Positions 26,746 through 35,304 of a stretch of DNA of 61,268 bases are shown piece after piece. The DNA is from Balneolaceae bacterium (GTDB lineage Bacteria; Bacteroidota; Rhodothermia; Balneolales; Balneolaceae), in contig JAEPQH010000022.1 of the NCBI GenBank assembly GCA_017640605.1, positions 1-61,268 on the forward strand, read 5' to 3'. The notes beneath the pieces were generated by a model that was not told where the DNA came from, did no database searches, and saw only the letters and a list, made by a program, of their open reading frames with translations. Each line of letters begins with the position of its first letter. Position 1 is the stretch's first letter. Both the position numbers and the translations under genes were made by a program.

Positions 26746-26819
26746 GGTCCGGTAGTTCAGTTGGTTAGAACGCCTGCCTGTCACGCAGGAGGTCGAGGGT
26801 TCGAGTCCCTTCCGGATCG
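26746..26819 (+). tRNA. tRNA-Asp (anticodon GTC)
   Basis: A 74-base cloverleaf. The acceptor stem pairs GGTCCGG with CCGGATC (one G-T pair). The D arm holds AGTTCAGTTGGTTAGA, and the anticodon stem CCTGC/GCAGG encloses loop CTGTCAC with anticodon GTC at 26780-26782. The T arm GAGGG/CCCTT carries TTCGAGT. The discriminator base is G, as usual for bacterial tRNA-Asp. CCA is not encoded. Confidence 0.97.
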
Positions 26820-26823
26820 CACA

Positions 26824-26859
26824 AAGCTCTGAACTTACTACTAGTTCAGAGCTTTTTTT
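26824..26859 (+). terminator. intrinsic terminator after tRNA-Asp
   Basis: AAGCTCTGAAC (26824-26834) pairs perfectly with GTTCAGAGCTT (26844-26854) around a nine-base loop and is followed by a run of seven T. It ends the tRNA transcript before mnmG. Confidence 0.92.
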
Positions 26860-26910
26860 ATTTTAAGACAAGTTTACTCTTCTTAATCCTCTCTAAAGCA
26901 AATAAAAACA

Positions 26911-28794
26911 ATGTATAACAAAGAGACATACGATGTAATTGTTGTTGGCGCTGGTCATGCCGGTAGCGAAGCCGCAGGTGCTGCTGCACGCTTAGGAGCA
27001 AAAACGTTACTTATAACGATGAATCTTGAAGCCATTGCAAAAATGAGTTGTAATCCTGCAATGGGTGGAGTAGCAAAAGGACAGCTTGTCAGAGAGATTG
27101 ATGCGTTAGGTGGGTTAAGTGGTATTGTAAGCGATGAGTCATCGGTACAATTCCGAATGCTTAATCGTAGTAAAGGCCCTGCAATGTGGAGTCCTCGGTG
27201 CCAAAGTGATCGAATGCTTTATGCACAAAAGATGAGAGAGAAGTTAGAGAGCATACCATTACTAACTTTTCGGCAAGATAATGTAGTCGATTTAATTACG
27301 GAGGACTTTGAAGTAAAAGGAATCGTTACCCAAACAGGGCAAAAGTTTTTCGCAAAATCAGTGGTGCTCACAAGTGGCACGTTTTTAAATGGCTTGATTC
27401 ATATTGGGGAGAGTAACTATGGTGGAGGACGATCAGGTGAACGCGCTTCAGTAGGAATATCAGCTGCATTAGAGAATCTTGGCTTTGAAATTGGCAGGCT
27501 CAAAACCGGAACACCACCACGAGTTGATGGTAGATCTGTTGATTATTCTAAGCTTGAAATACAGTATGGAGATGATGACGCGTCTCCGTTTTCTTTTATG
27601 ACGGAAGGAGAATTACCCAAAGCGAAAGACCAACTTACTTGTTGGATTGGATACACAAACGAGCAAGTTCATGATGTGTTAAGAACCGGTTTCGATAGAA
27701 GCCCCATGTTTAACGGCCGCATAAAATCTATTGGCCCGAGGTACTGTCCAAGTATTGAGGATAAGATTAATAGGTTTGCAGATAAGGATCGTCATCAATT
27801 ATTTCTAGAGCCCGAAGGTTGGAACACCTACGAAATGTATCTTAACGGTTTTTCAACTTCTTTACCAGAGGAAACACAAATTGAAGCTCTCCGAACAATT
27901 CCGGGATTTGAGAATGTAGTAATGATTCGTCCCGGATATGCCATTGAATACGATTACTTTCCACCACATCAGGTAAAAAGAAGCCTTGAGACAAAAAACG
28001 TTGAAGGACTTTTCTTTGCGGGTCAGATTAATGGTACCACCGGATACGAAGAGGCTGCATGTCAAGGTTTGATGGCCGGGATTAATGCCGCGCTAAAAGT
28101 TCAAAACAAAGATCCGTTTGTCCTAAAGCGAAGCGAAGCTTATATCGGAGTACTTATCGACGATCTGATTAATAAAGGCACAGAAGAGCCTTACCGAATG
28201 TTTACCTCAAGAGCAGAGCATCGAATTTTATTGCGCCAAGACAACGCCGATTTAAGGCTCACCGAGCTTGGATATAAAATTGGTTTAGCTACAAAAGAGC
28301 GATACGAGCAATATCTTCAAAAGAAAGAAGAGATAGATCGACTACACACGCTAGTTTCAAAATACACTGTTAGGCCTGAGCAAATGGATCCTATGCTTAA
28401 AAAGCTAGGCACTTCTAAATTGACACAGCCTGTAAAAGCGCACACAGTTTTAATGCGACCGGAGGTAAACCTTCAAGAGATGCTTCTAGCTGATGACATA
28501 TTTAAGTCGAAAGTGGAGGCTATTACGAGTAAAAAATATGTAGTTGAACAGGTTGAGATTCAGGTTAAGTATTCAGGCTATATTCAAAAAGAGTACGAAA
28601 TGGTGGATGAGCTCAGTAAAAAGGAAAACTCGCCTATCCCAGAGAAGATTGATTACGCTAAATTGAAAAGTCTATCCACCGAGGGGATGGTGAAATTATC
28701 TAAAATCAGGCCGGAAACTATTGGGCAAGCTTCAAGAATAAGCGGCGTGTCTGCAAGTGATGTAGCTGTTCTGATGGTATACCTGAAAAATTAG
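26911..28794 (+). CDS. mnmG: tRNA uridine-5-carboxymethylaminomethyl modification enzyme
   Basis: With MnmE, installs cmnm5 at U34 of several tRNAs. The 627-residue flavoprotein has the N-terminal dinucleotide motif VIVVGAGHAGSEAA, the SCNPAMGGVAKGQLVREIDALGG block, GTFLNGLIHIG, and the GIDA C-terminal domain with TSRAEHRILLRQDNAD. Its start ATG 26911 follows the tRNA terminator by about 50 bases. rsmG follows after seven bases that form part of a parS-like site. Confidence 0.97.
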   Translation: MYNKETYDVIVVGAGHAGSEAAGAAARLGAKTLLITMNLEAIAKMSCNPAMGGVAKGQLVREIDALGGLSGIVSDESSVQFRMLNRSKGPAMWSPRCQSDRMLYAQKMREKLESIPLLTFRQDNVVDLITEDFEVKGIVTQTGQKFFAKSVVLTSGTFLNGLIHIGESNYGGGRSGERASVGISAALENLGFEIGRLKTGTPPRVDGRSVDYSKLEIQYGDDDASPFSFMTEGELPKAKDQLTCWIGYTNEQVHDVLRTGFDRSPMFNGRIKSIGPRYCPSIEDKINRFADKDRHQLFLEPEGWNTYEMYLNGFSTSLPEETQIEALRTIPGFENVVMIRPGYAIEYDYFPPHQVKRSLETKNVEGLFFAGQINGTTGYEEAACQGLMAGINAALKVQNKDPFVLKRSEAYIGVLIDDLINKGTEEPYRMFTSRAEHRILLRQDNADLRLTELGYKIGLATKERYEQYLQKKEEIDRLHTLVSKYTVRPEQMDPMLKKLGTSKLTQPVKAHTVLMRPEVNLQEMLLADDIFKSKVEAITSKKYVVEQVEIQVKYSGYIQKEYEMVDELSKKENSPIPEKIDYAKLKSLSTEGMVKLSKIRPETIGQASRISGVSASDVAVLMVYLKN

Positions 28795-28809
28795 GTTTCA
28801 CGTGAAACA
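28794..28809. other. parS-like ParB-binding site at the rsmG start
   Basis: GGTTTCACGTGAAACA matches the bacterial chromosomal parS consensus TGTTTCACGTGAAACA at 15 of 16 positions, and the core GTTTCACGTGAAAC (28795-28808) is a perfect palindrome. It spans the mnmG stop/rsmG start junction, and the GTG in its right half is the rsmG start codon. parS sites often lie near gidA/gidB and the origin. Confidence 0.8.
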
Positions 28810-29455
28810 CTCTATAACAATATCTGACTTAACTCACGAGGCATTTAAACAAGCTCAAGAGAATTATCATGATCAGCGAGGGCAGTATCTAGAATATATA
28901 AGTCAGCTTTTTTGGTGGAATAAAAGAGTAAACCTGATAAGTAGAGATGTTTCACATGAAACAATGGTGAGGCATGTTCAGCATTCCTTGTTGCTTACAA
29001 CCCTAGAGGAAGTTAAAAAAGCAGAATATATTCTTGATACAGGTTCGGGGGGTGGGTTGCCGGCAATTCCTTTAAGCATTCATTTCAGAGATAAGAAAGT
29101 AGTAGCTAATGATATCGTTTCAAAAAAAATGATGGCGATAAAACAAATTGGTAGAAAACTAGGATGTACTAATTTTGATACTATTACTACTTCGATAAAA
29201 AACTATGAACTAAGTACCAATGAGTTGATCGTTAGCAAGTATGCTTTCAAGGTGGGTGAATTAATTGCATATTTAGAGGGGAAAAGCTGGAGACAAATAA
29301 TATTTCTAAAAGGAGAAAATGAAGCGAAAGAGGAAATTGAAGAAGTTTCTATTGCGCTTGATACTGAGATTTTACGGCTTGATCCCACCATATCTGATCC
29401 TTTCTACACAAGAAAAGCTATTGTTAAAGTGAGGAGAAAAGATGAAAAGCTCTGA
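28802..29455 (+). CDS. rsmG: 16S rRNA (guanine(527)-N7)-methyltransferase
   Basis: Methylates G527 in the 530 loop of 16S rRNA. The 217-residue protein is full length, with the helical N-terminus, FWWNKRVNLISR, and the SAM loop ILDTGSGGGLPAIPLSI. The start is GTG 28802, lying inside a parS-like palindrome. A second parS-like sequence is in the coding region and encodes VSHET. It follows mnmG in the classical gidA-gidB order, but parA and parB do not follow; a WYL regulator does, overlapping by 14 bases. Confidence 0.92.
   Translation: MKHSITISDLTHEAFKQAQENYHDQRGQYLEYISQLFWWNKRVNLISRDVSHETMVRHVQHSLLLTTLEEVKKAEYILDTGSGGGLPAIPLSIHFRDKKVVANDIVSKKMMAIKQIGRKLGCTNFDTITTSIKNYELSTNELIVSKYAFKVGELIAYLEGKSWRQIIFLKGENEAKEEIEEVSIALDTEILRLDPTISDPFYTRKAIVKVRRKDEKL
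28948..28963. other. second parS-like site inside rsmG
   Basis: TGTTTCACATGAAACA matches the parS consensus at 15 of 16 positions; the only change is G to A in the centre. It lies 154 bp from the first site, inside rsmG. Two such 16-mers so close together are far beyond chance, which supports a real partition locus. Confidence 0.7.
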
Positions 29456-30380
29456 ACGTAGATTAAAGTTGATGCTTCTGCTTCAAAAGCCGGGAGATAA
29501 ACTGACAGTTGACGAGATAGCAAAAAAATTTGGAGTAAGCAGGCGTACTATATTTAGAGATTTCAATGCTTTGCAAGAAATAAATGTGCCGGTAACTTGG
29601 GATAAGTATGCAGGCTATGGAATGATGAAGGGGTACAAAATTCCACCATTGATGTTCTCCGAGAAAGAGTTAGCTACTATTATTGTTGGACTTAACTTTG
29701 TTAAAACTCAAATTGACAATGGTTTGACGGAAGATGCGGAAGGGGTTGAGCTCAAAATAAAAAATGTACTTCCGGTGGAACTCAAAGATTTTATGAATTC
29801 ACTGAGTAGTAAAACTATTGTCGATCCATTTCAGAAATATAGTGGTATCAAAAGAGAAGGCGGTGATTGGTATGTCTTGGCCAGCGCGATTTCTCAACAG
29901 TTAAGAGTAGAGTTTGTTTATGAGTCGAGTAAGGGGGAATCGAAAACCAGAAAAGTAGATCCATACATCATTGTATATTTCGAAGATCATTGGAATATGA
30001 TCGGACGATCGCATCTTAGAGGGGACGTAAGAAATTTTAGGCTCGATCGGATGAAAGAGGTAAGAATTTTGAACGAGAAATATGAGCTAAAATCAAAAAT
30101 CGACATAGAGGGCTTAATTTTTCGCTCTAACGAGTTTGAGCAAAAAATAATAGTAGTACTCGATGGTGCGGCTGTTAATCGATTTAAAGCCAATCTGCCG
30201 GCTAAAATATTTAAGGAAACGAAGAAAAAATCTAAAAAATTAAAGGTAGAGTTTTTCTTCGATAACTTAGACTTTATCAACCAGTGGCTGCTACAATTTG
30301 GTGATGAACTACGAGTTGAAGCACCACAAGAGTTAGTAGAAAAAAGAACGGCGCTTTTAAAGAAAATGCTGAACAGCTAA
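29442..30380 (+). CDS. YafY-type WYL-domain transcriptional regulator
   Basis: A 312-residue regulator. The N-terminal HTH_11 domain contains LTVDEIAKKFGVSRRTIFRDFNAL, and the WYL domain near residues 140-220 includes DPYIIVYFEDHWNMIGRSH and RNFRLDRM. A WCX-like C-terminal extension follows. WYL proteins often sense nucleic acids or small ligands and regulate defence or DNA-repair genes. It overlaps rsmG by 14 bases and probably shares its transcript, so a link with the parS/rsmG region deserves attention. Confidence 0.85.
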   Translation: MKSSERRLKLMLLLQKPGDKLTVDEIAKKFGVSRRTIFRDFNALQEINVPVTWDKYAGYGMMKGYKIPPLMFSEKELATIIVGLNFVKTQIDNGLTEDAEGVELKIKNVLPVELKDFMNSLSSKTIVDPFQKYSGIKREGGDWYVLASAISQQLRVEFVYESSKGESKTRKVDPYIIVYFEDHWNMIGRSHLRGDVRNFRLDRMKEVRILNEKYELKSKIDIEGLIFRSNEFEQKIIVVLDGAAVNRFKANLPAKIFKETKKKSKKLKVEFFFDNLDFINQWLLQFGDELRVEAPQELVEKRTALLKKMLNS

Positions 30381-30388
30381 ATCGACAA

Positions 30389-31303
30389 CTAGAAAATGGA
30401 TAACTCAGAATGAGTCGTAAGTTCTTCGAGAAATTTCATTCCGATGTAAGAGTTTCCTTTTTTGTTTAAACCCGGGCTCCACACAGCAATGGAGTAATTG
30501 TTAGGATACACGGCAACAATTCCACCACCTACGCCACTTTTTCCGGGTAACCCAACCTTGAATGCAAACTCACCGGATTCATCATAAAAACCGCAGGTGA
30601 GCATTAACGCATTCAAACGTTTGGCTTGGCTTTTGGTGATCACACGTTTTCCATCGTTTATTTTGCAACCTCCATTTGCTAAGTATCCAAACGTTTTGGC
30701 TACCTGCTCACAATTGAGTTCAAGCGAACAAAGATCGAAATAAAAATCGAGTACTTCTTCCGGTTCATTATCGATATTTCCAAAAGACTTAATAAAATTA
30801 CACATAGCTATATTTCGATAACCCGTAGCTTTTTCTGAGTCTGCGATGTGATCGGAATAACTTAAGGTAGATAAGCCGCTTAACTCCCGAACAAAGTTAA
30901 GAAACTCCGCGGGTGCATCATCAAGTTCAGAAATCAATATATCGCAAATTACTAAGGCACCTGAATTAACAAACGGATTGCGAGGAATTCCTTCAAACGT
31001 TTCCAGAAGAATCAAAGAATCGAATTTTGTTCCGGATGGTTCAACTCCCAAGCGCTTCCAAATTTTTTCGCCCAACAAATGGTAGGCTAATGTGAGTGAA
31101 AGAACTTTCGCGATACTTTGAATAGAAAATTTTTGTTGATGATCACCAAGTCCATAGTGTTTGCCATCCATCGTAATCATATGCACTCCAAACATAGACG
31201 GGTCAACTCGGGCAAGTTCAGGAATGTAGGTTGCCAATTGTCCGCGATCCTTTAACTGCTCGGTAACCCGAAAGGATTTATAGATTATTTTTTTATAATC
31301 CAT
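30389..31303 (-). CDS. glsA: glutaminase
   Basis: Hydrolyses glutamine to glutamate and ammonia. The 304-residue product belongs to the serine-dependent beta-lactamase-like glutaminases: Ser63-x-x-Lys66 in FSIQSIAKV, NPFVNSGAL, YRNIAMCNF, LANGG, and the GKSGVGGGI loop near the C-terminus. Length and order match E. coli GlsA/GlsB. Start ATG 31303. It is a single-gene unit, converging with the WYL regulator. Confidence 0.95.
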   Translation of the reverse strand: MDYKKIIYKSFRVTEQLKDRGQLATYIPELARVDPSMFGVHMITMDGKHYGLGDHQQKFSIQSIAKVLSLTLAYHLLGEKIWKRLGVEPSGTKFDSLILLETFEGIPRNPFVNSGALVICDILISELDDAPAEFLNFVRELSGLSTLSYSDHIADSEKATGYRNIAMCNFIKSFGNIDNEPEEVLDFYFDLCSLELNCEQVAKTFGYLANGGCKINDGKRVITKSQAKRLNALMLTCGFYDESGEFAFKVGLPGKSGVGGGIVAVYPNNYSIAVWSPGLNKKGNSYIGMKFLEELTTHSELSIF

Positions 31304-31342
31304 CTGATTGATTTATTTGTACTTAATTATATTTCAGGAGCA

Positions 31343-32887
31343 CTATTTCGGCCAATCAATATCAGGCGAGGCGAAAAAATTAATATTGTTTCTACGAAGA
31401 TAATATGCCTGATGAGCGAGCCTTTCTTTATACTCCATCCAATTACGATTAGATTTAGTAGTCCAACCTAGTTCTGCAATTCCAATCAGTCTGGGGAAAG
31501 CCATGAACTCTAGCGAATCAGCGGTACTGAAATTCTCTGACCATAAGGGAGCTTCAATTCCAATAACATCTCCATCTTCAAAATACTCTTCCGGATTCCA
31601 ATCGTAGGCATGTTCAACAGAGATGTATCCAATCCAATTATATCCAAATGGAGATAGTGAATCGTATTTCATATCCAAATAGGTTCTCTCGGCCGGTGAT
31701 AGTATCAGTTGCATATTTTTCTGAATGGCCATTGCTGCTTTTTCCGGATGTACCCAATATTGAGCTATAGAGGTGGAATCCAAATCAGCTTGTGCCACTT
31801 CGGTCCAGCCGATCATTCGTTTGCCGTATTTTTGTACTATCTTTTCAACTCGATTTATGAAGTAGATGTAATCAGCATCTTCTGTAACATGACTTTCATC
31901 CCCGCCAACATGAAAATAAGGTCCGGGTGAAATAGCAGAAATTTCTCGAATAACGTCATCAACAAACGCATACACCGTATCACTACGCGTATCAAAGGTA
32001 GAGAACCCTACTTTTTTACCGGTGTACAGTTCTGGAGTGGTGTCAGTTCCGTTTAAAATGGGATAAGAAGCAGTTGCTGCATTGGAATGTCCGGGCATGT
32101 CAATTTCCGGTACAATGGTGATAAAACGCTGAGCAGCATATTCAACCAATTCTTTAAAATCTTCTTGAGTGTAAAACCCACCCGGACCGCCACCCACATC
32201 TGTGCTTCCACCAATTTCTGTAAGTAATGGCCACGATTTAATTTCTATGCGCCAGCCTTGATCATCGGATAAATGAAGGTGCAAGTGATTGATCTTGTAA
32301 TATGCCAATATATCGATGTATTTCTTTAGATAATCCACGCCAAAAAAATGACGGGAGACGTCCAGCATGGTTCCACGGTATGCATATTGCGGTTCATCTT
32401 TAATCATGCCTGTCGGAATAATCCAATCTCCGGTATCAGTGTGATGAATGAGTTGAAGGATAGTTTGAATGCCACGAAATGCACCTTCGGATGTATTTGA
32501 AGATAGATACAGTGCGTTTTCGGTGATGTCTAACTCATAGGCTTCAGGGTTATCAGAATCTAGATTTTTAATAATGATGTACATCGAAGAGGGACCAACT
32601 TCAAAAGACTTTATAGATGCAGAGATACCCGTCCTTTTTTCCAATTCTGTCTTTAGAAAAAGGCCAACTTCTGATAGTTCTGTACTATTGTTATCCAGTT
32701 GAATTCGAATGGCTTCGTCGATCGTGAAGTGAGAATCAGTGGAAGAAACAGACAATGGTTTTGGAATTAACGTATTAAACCCAAGTTGAGAATTCGTTTC
32801 GGTTGAGTGCTTACTGGATGTGCAAGAGTTTGAAAAAAGCGTAAGTGTTAGAACAGAACAGGTTAAAATTGCCTTTTTAAGAATCAT
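31343..32887 (-). CDS. beta-N-acetylhexosaminidase, GH20, lipoprotein
   Basis: Removes terminal N-acetylhexosamine from chitin oligomers or glycans. The 514-residue protein from ATG 32887 has a lipoprotein-type signal with Cys22 as the likely lipidated residue (LFSNSC). It then has the GH20b domain (to about residue 150) and the GH20 barrel with GTMLDVSRHFFG, HLHLSDDQGW and the catalytic Asp-Glu pair in FHVGGDE. Expected at the cell surface or in the periplasm. An upstream frame to 32959 overlaps the antiporter gene and has no signal, so I chose 32887. Confidence 0.92.
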   Translation of the reverse strand: MILKKAILTCSVLTLTLFSNSCTSSKHSTETNSQLGFNTLIPKPLSVSSTDSHFTIDEAIRIQLDNNSTELSEVGLFLKTELEKRTGISASIKSFEVGPSSMYIIIKNLDSDNPEAYELDITENALYLSSNTSEGAFRGIQTILQLIHHTDTGDWIIPTGMIKDEPQYAYRGTMLDVSRHFFGVDYLKKYIDILAYYKINHLHLHLSDDQGWRIEIKSWPLLTEIGGSTDVGGGPGGFYTQEDFKELVEYAAQRFITIVPEIDMPGHSNAATASYPILNGTDTTPELYTGKKVGFSTFDTRSDTVYAFVDDVIREISAISPGPYFHVGGDESHVTEDADYIYFINRVEKIVQKYGKRMIGWTEVAQADLDSTSIAQYWVHPEKAAMAIQKNMQLILSPAERTYLDMKYDSLSPFGYNWIGYISVEHAYDWNPEEYFEDGDVIGIEAPLWSENFSTADSLEFMAFPRLIGIAELGWTTKSNRNWMEYKERLAHQAYYLRRNNINFFASPDIDWPK

Positions 32888-32892
32888 AATAG

Positions 32893-33846
32893 TTAGGTCT
32901 GTGTAATCATATAGAATGTATAAGCGATAAAGAGCATAAGTAAAATAAATGCTTCCCATCTTTCTAATTTCTTTTTAACACCCGTAAACATAGCGATAAA
33001 AAGAAGAAGTGTGCCGACCATCAAAAGTATCAAATCCATATTAAATGATGGATCAAATGCTATTGGATGGATGGTAACGCTGGTTGCCAGAATAAAGAAT
33101 ATATTGAAGATGTTCGAGCCGATTACATTACCTACGGCCAGGTCAATATTTTTCTTAATGGCTGCAATTACAGTAGTTGCAAGTTCCGGAAGTGAGGTGC
33201 CTGCAGCTACGATAGTAAGTCCAATTACTTTTTCGCTGACCCCCAACTCGCTTGCAATGGTAATGGCATTTTGCATTACAAGATTTCCTCCAATGATAAG
33301 ACCGGCTAAACCGGAAATTACCTTAGCCGAAGATTTCCAAATTGGAGAATGCTTGTTGGTAGAGGTCTTTTCTTCAGATACAGTTTTAAGCTCTAAAAAG
33401 ACATAGTACATAAAACCCGCAAAACAGAATAAAAGCAAAACACCATCTAAACGAGATAATGAAGTGGGTGCATCAGAAAAGAATCCATTCCCAAGAATGA
33501 AAAGTAAAATGGCAGCAAATAAGGAAATTGGTATTTCTCTCCATACAGTATTGGAGTGCACAGCAAGCGGAGTAATTAATCCGGCTAATCCGAGGATGAA
33601 GAATAAATTGAAATTATTGCTACCAATGATATTTCCAAGCAAAATGTCTTGATGACCCTGCAAAGATGCGATTACATTTACAATGAGTTCTGGCGAAGAT
33701 GTACCAAAAGCTACAATAGTAAGGCCAATGGTAAGATTAGAAACATTATAACGATTGGCTAGAGATGAGGCGCCACTTACTAACCAATTTGCACCACCAA
33801 TCAACAATACAATGCCGAGAGCAAGAAATAAAGACGGGGAAAGCAT
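32893..33846 (-). CDS. calcium/sodium antiporter, CaCA family (YrbG-type)
   Basis: A 317-residue inner-membrane exchanger with ten to eleven hydrophobic segments and two inverted halves. The alpha repeats are recognisable: GTSSPEL with GNIIGSNNFN in the first half and GTSLPELATT with GNVIGSNIFN in the second; their Glu and Asn residues bind calcium. It ends five bases before the GH20 start, so both may be co-transcribed. Cation choice is inferred from the family. Confidence 0.92.
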   Translation of the reverse strand: MLSPSLFLALGIVLLIGGANWLVSGASSLANRYNVSNLTIGLTIVAFGTSSPELIVNVIASLQGHQDILLGNIIGSNNFNLFFILGLAGLITPLAVHSNTVWREIPISLFAAILLFILGNGFFSDAPTSLSRLDGVLLLFCFAGFMYYVFLELKTVSEEKTSTNKHSPIWKSSAKVISGLAGLIIGGNLVMQNAITIASELGVSEKVIGLTIVAAGTSLPELATTVIAAIKKNIDLAVGNVIGSNIFNIFFILATSVTIHPIAFDPSFNMDLILLMVGTLLLFIAMFTGVKKKLERWEAFILLMLFIAYTFYMITQT

Positions 33847-33911
33847 ATAAGCGATTTAGTTCGAATAAATATAAAAGCTTTCTAGGTAGGCGCTCTCATA
33901 ATCTTTTCGAT

Positions 33912-34253
33912 CTATTTCCCCTTTGCTAATTCATCCACCACTTTGTCCAAGTAACGGCAATGGCGGGTTAATGGTATTTCGATGTCTTCAATCCGATACC
34001 CACATATCACTCCTTTGATCAAGTCAGCATTAGGATTGAGGTCGGCTTGCTCGAAAAACTCTTTAAAAGTGACTTTCTGTTCAATGAGATCTGATAGCTT
34101 TTGCTCATCAAAACCGGTGAGCCATTCAATTACTTGATGTAATTCTTCCTTCGTTTTTCCCTTCTTTTCGATTTTAGTAACATAATGGGGATAAACACCG
34201 GCAAAAGTTAACGCGGCAATTCGGGCATCGTGTTCGGGCGTGGTGGTTGGCAT
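33912..34253 (-). CDS. DUF2200 family protein
   Basis: A 113-residue soluble protein with the DUF2200 pattern: the block around FAGVYPHYVTKIEKKGK, EEVIEWLTGF-like helix, KVTFKEFF, and a C-terminal CRYLDKVVDELAKGK. The frame is open to 34349 within the restriction gene, but ATG 34253 gives the family N-terminus MPTTTPEHDARIAAL. Function unknown. It separates the restriction-modification pair from the antiporter gene. Confidence 0.85.
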   Translation of the reverse strand: MPTTTPEHDARIAALTFAGVYPHYVTKIEKKGKTKEELHQVIEWLTGFDEQKLSDLIEQKVTFKEFFEQADLNPNADLIKGVICGYRIEDIEIPLTRHCRYLDKVVDELAKGK

Positions 34254-34287
34254 AATATCTAGATAGCGTAGTTCAAATGAATGGAAT

Positions 34288-35304
34288 TTAGAAATGCATA
34301 TAGTAATGTCCTTCTTCGAACTTATAGAAAATGATTTCTGTTGATCCATATTCTAACAGGACTTCATATGTTACAGGCTCATACCTTTTAAGAACACCTT
34401 TTTTTTCAAGTTTGCCTTTTAACCAAATACCAAATAGTTGTAAACTATTTCTAGAGCGGATATTTTTGAAATAATCACCTTGTGTTCTCATTGGAATTAT
34501 TAAACCATCATCAGTGTACGCCAAAAAATCTCCTTTTGGATAATTCTCTTGCTCTGTTAGTTCCCTGTTAGCTATAAGCTCAATCTCATACCATGGTCTT
34601 GGTCTAGTCTTACCTGTCGCTCTATTCCAGCGACCTTTACCAAAATAAACATTTAAATTTGATTTTTCTTTTTCAGCTATTCTCTGTAATGGGAAAATAA
34701 ATCTGGGTAACTTATCCAAAGAAATAGCGTTTGGATCATATTTTTTTAGTGAATTCCATAGCCTTTCTACTGTATTAAGAACAACTTTCTTTTGACCAGG
34801 TATCGTTATTTCTGCTAAATCAAATGGTACTGAATACTCACCTGAAAAAATATCAGTAAGGAAATTGATCAGTAAAGTTTCTTGTTCCTTTGAAGAGATA
34901 GGTAAAGTACACTCAATATTACCTTTAGTGCCACTGGTAGAGAAATTAGATGATCCAACATAAATGTTAGAAATATTGTCATTGGTAAAATGATAAACTT
35001 TACCATGAAAACGTCTACCATTCGCTACAAACACACCTGAGCTTTCCGATCTTTGCTTTAATTCATTATGGAGGTTACTAACAATCTCATGTTTTCTTTG
35101 ACTTAGTCCTTCATAAAAGGCCATTCCAAGTAGTAACTTTGACTCACCACCATTTTCAGCGATTCTGAGAAAATCGTTCTGAAATTGTTGAATAGTATCA
35201 ATTGAACTGTAGCCAGTTGCTATTTTTACATTACTAGCGTTTTGGAACTCAGTACTGAGAACCTCAATAAAATTTCCACCGTATTTATTAACATTAGTGA
35301 ACAT
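34288..35304 (-). CDS. NgoFVII/BfiI-type restriction endonuclease (PLD nuclease plus B3-like domain)
   Basis: A 338-residue type II restriction enzyme. The N-terminal half is a phospholipase-D-type nuclease with a single His-x-Lys motif (His100, Lys102 in RRFHGKVYHF) followed by GSSNFSTSG (Asn120). As in BfiI, one motif per chain means two chains form one metal-independent active site. The C-terminal half (from about 195) has WYEIELI and GDFLAYTDDG, compatible with the B3-like DNA-reading domain. It overlaps the methyltransferase gene by 11 bases. GC content is visibly lower than in the flanking genes, suggesting transfer. Recognition site unknown. Confidence 0.85.
   Translation of the reverse strand: MFTNVNKYGGNFIEVLSTEFQNASNVKIATGYSSIDTIQQFQNDFLRIAENGGESKLLLGMAFYEGLSQRKHEIVSNLHNELKQRSESSGVFVANGRRFHGKVYHFTNDNISNIYVGSSNFSTSGTKGNIECTLPISSKEQETLLINFLTDIFSGEYSVPFDLAEITIPGQKKVVLNTVERLWNSLKKYDPNAISLDKLPRFIFPLQRIAEKEKSNLNVYFGKGRWNRATGKTRPRPWYEIELIANRELTEQENYPKGDFLAYTDDGLIIPMRTQGDYFKNIRSRNSLQLFGIWLKGKLEKKGVLKRYEPVTYEVLLEYGSTEIIFYKFEEGHYYMHF

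Noticed and set aside
34254-34349. N-terminal extension of the DUF2200 protein
   Set aside because: It overlaps the end of the restriction gene in another frame; the ATG at 34253 gives the family's normal length.
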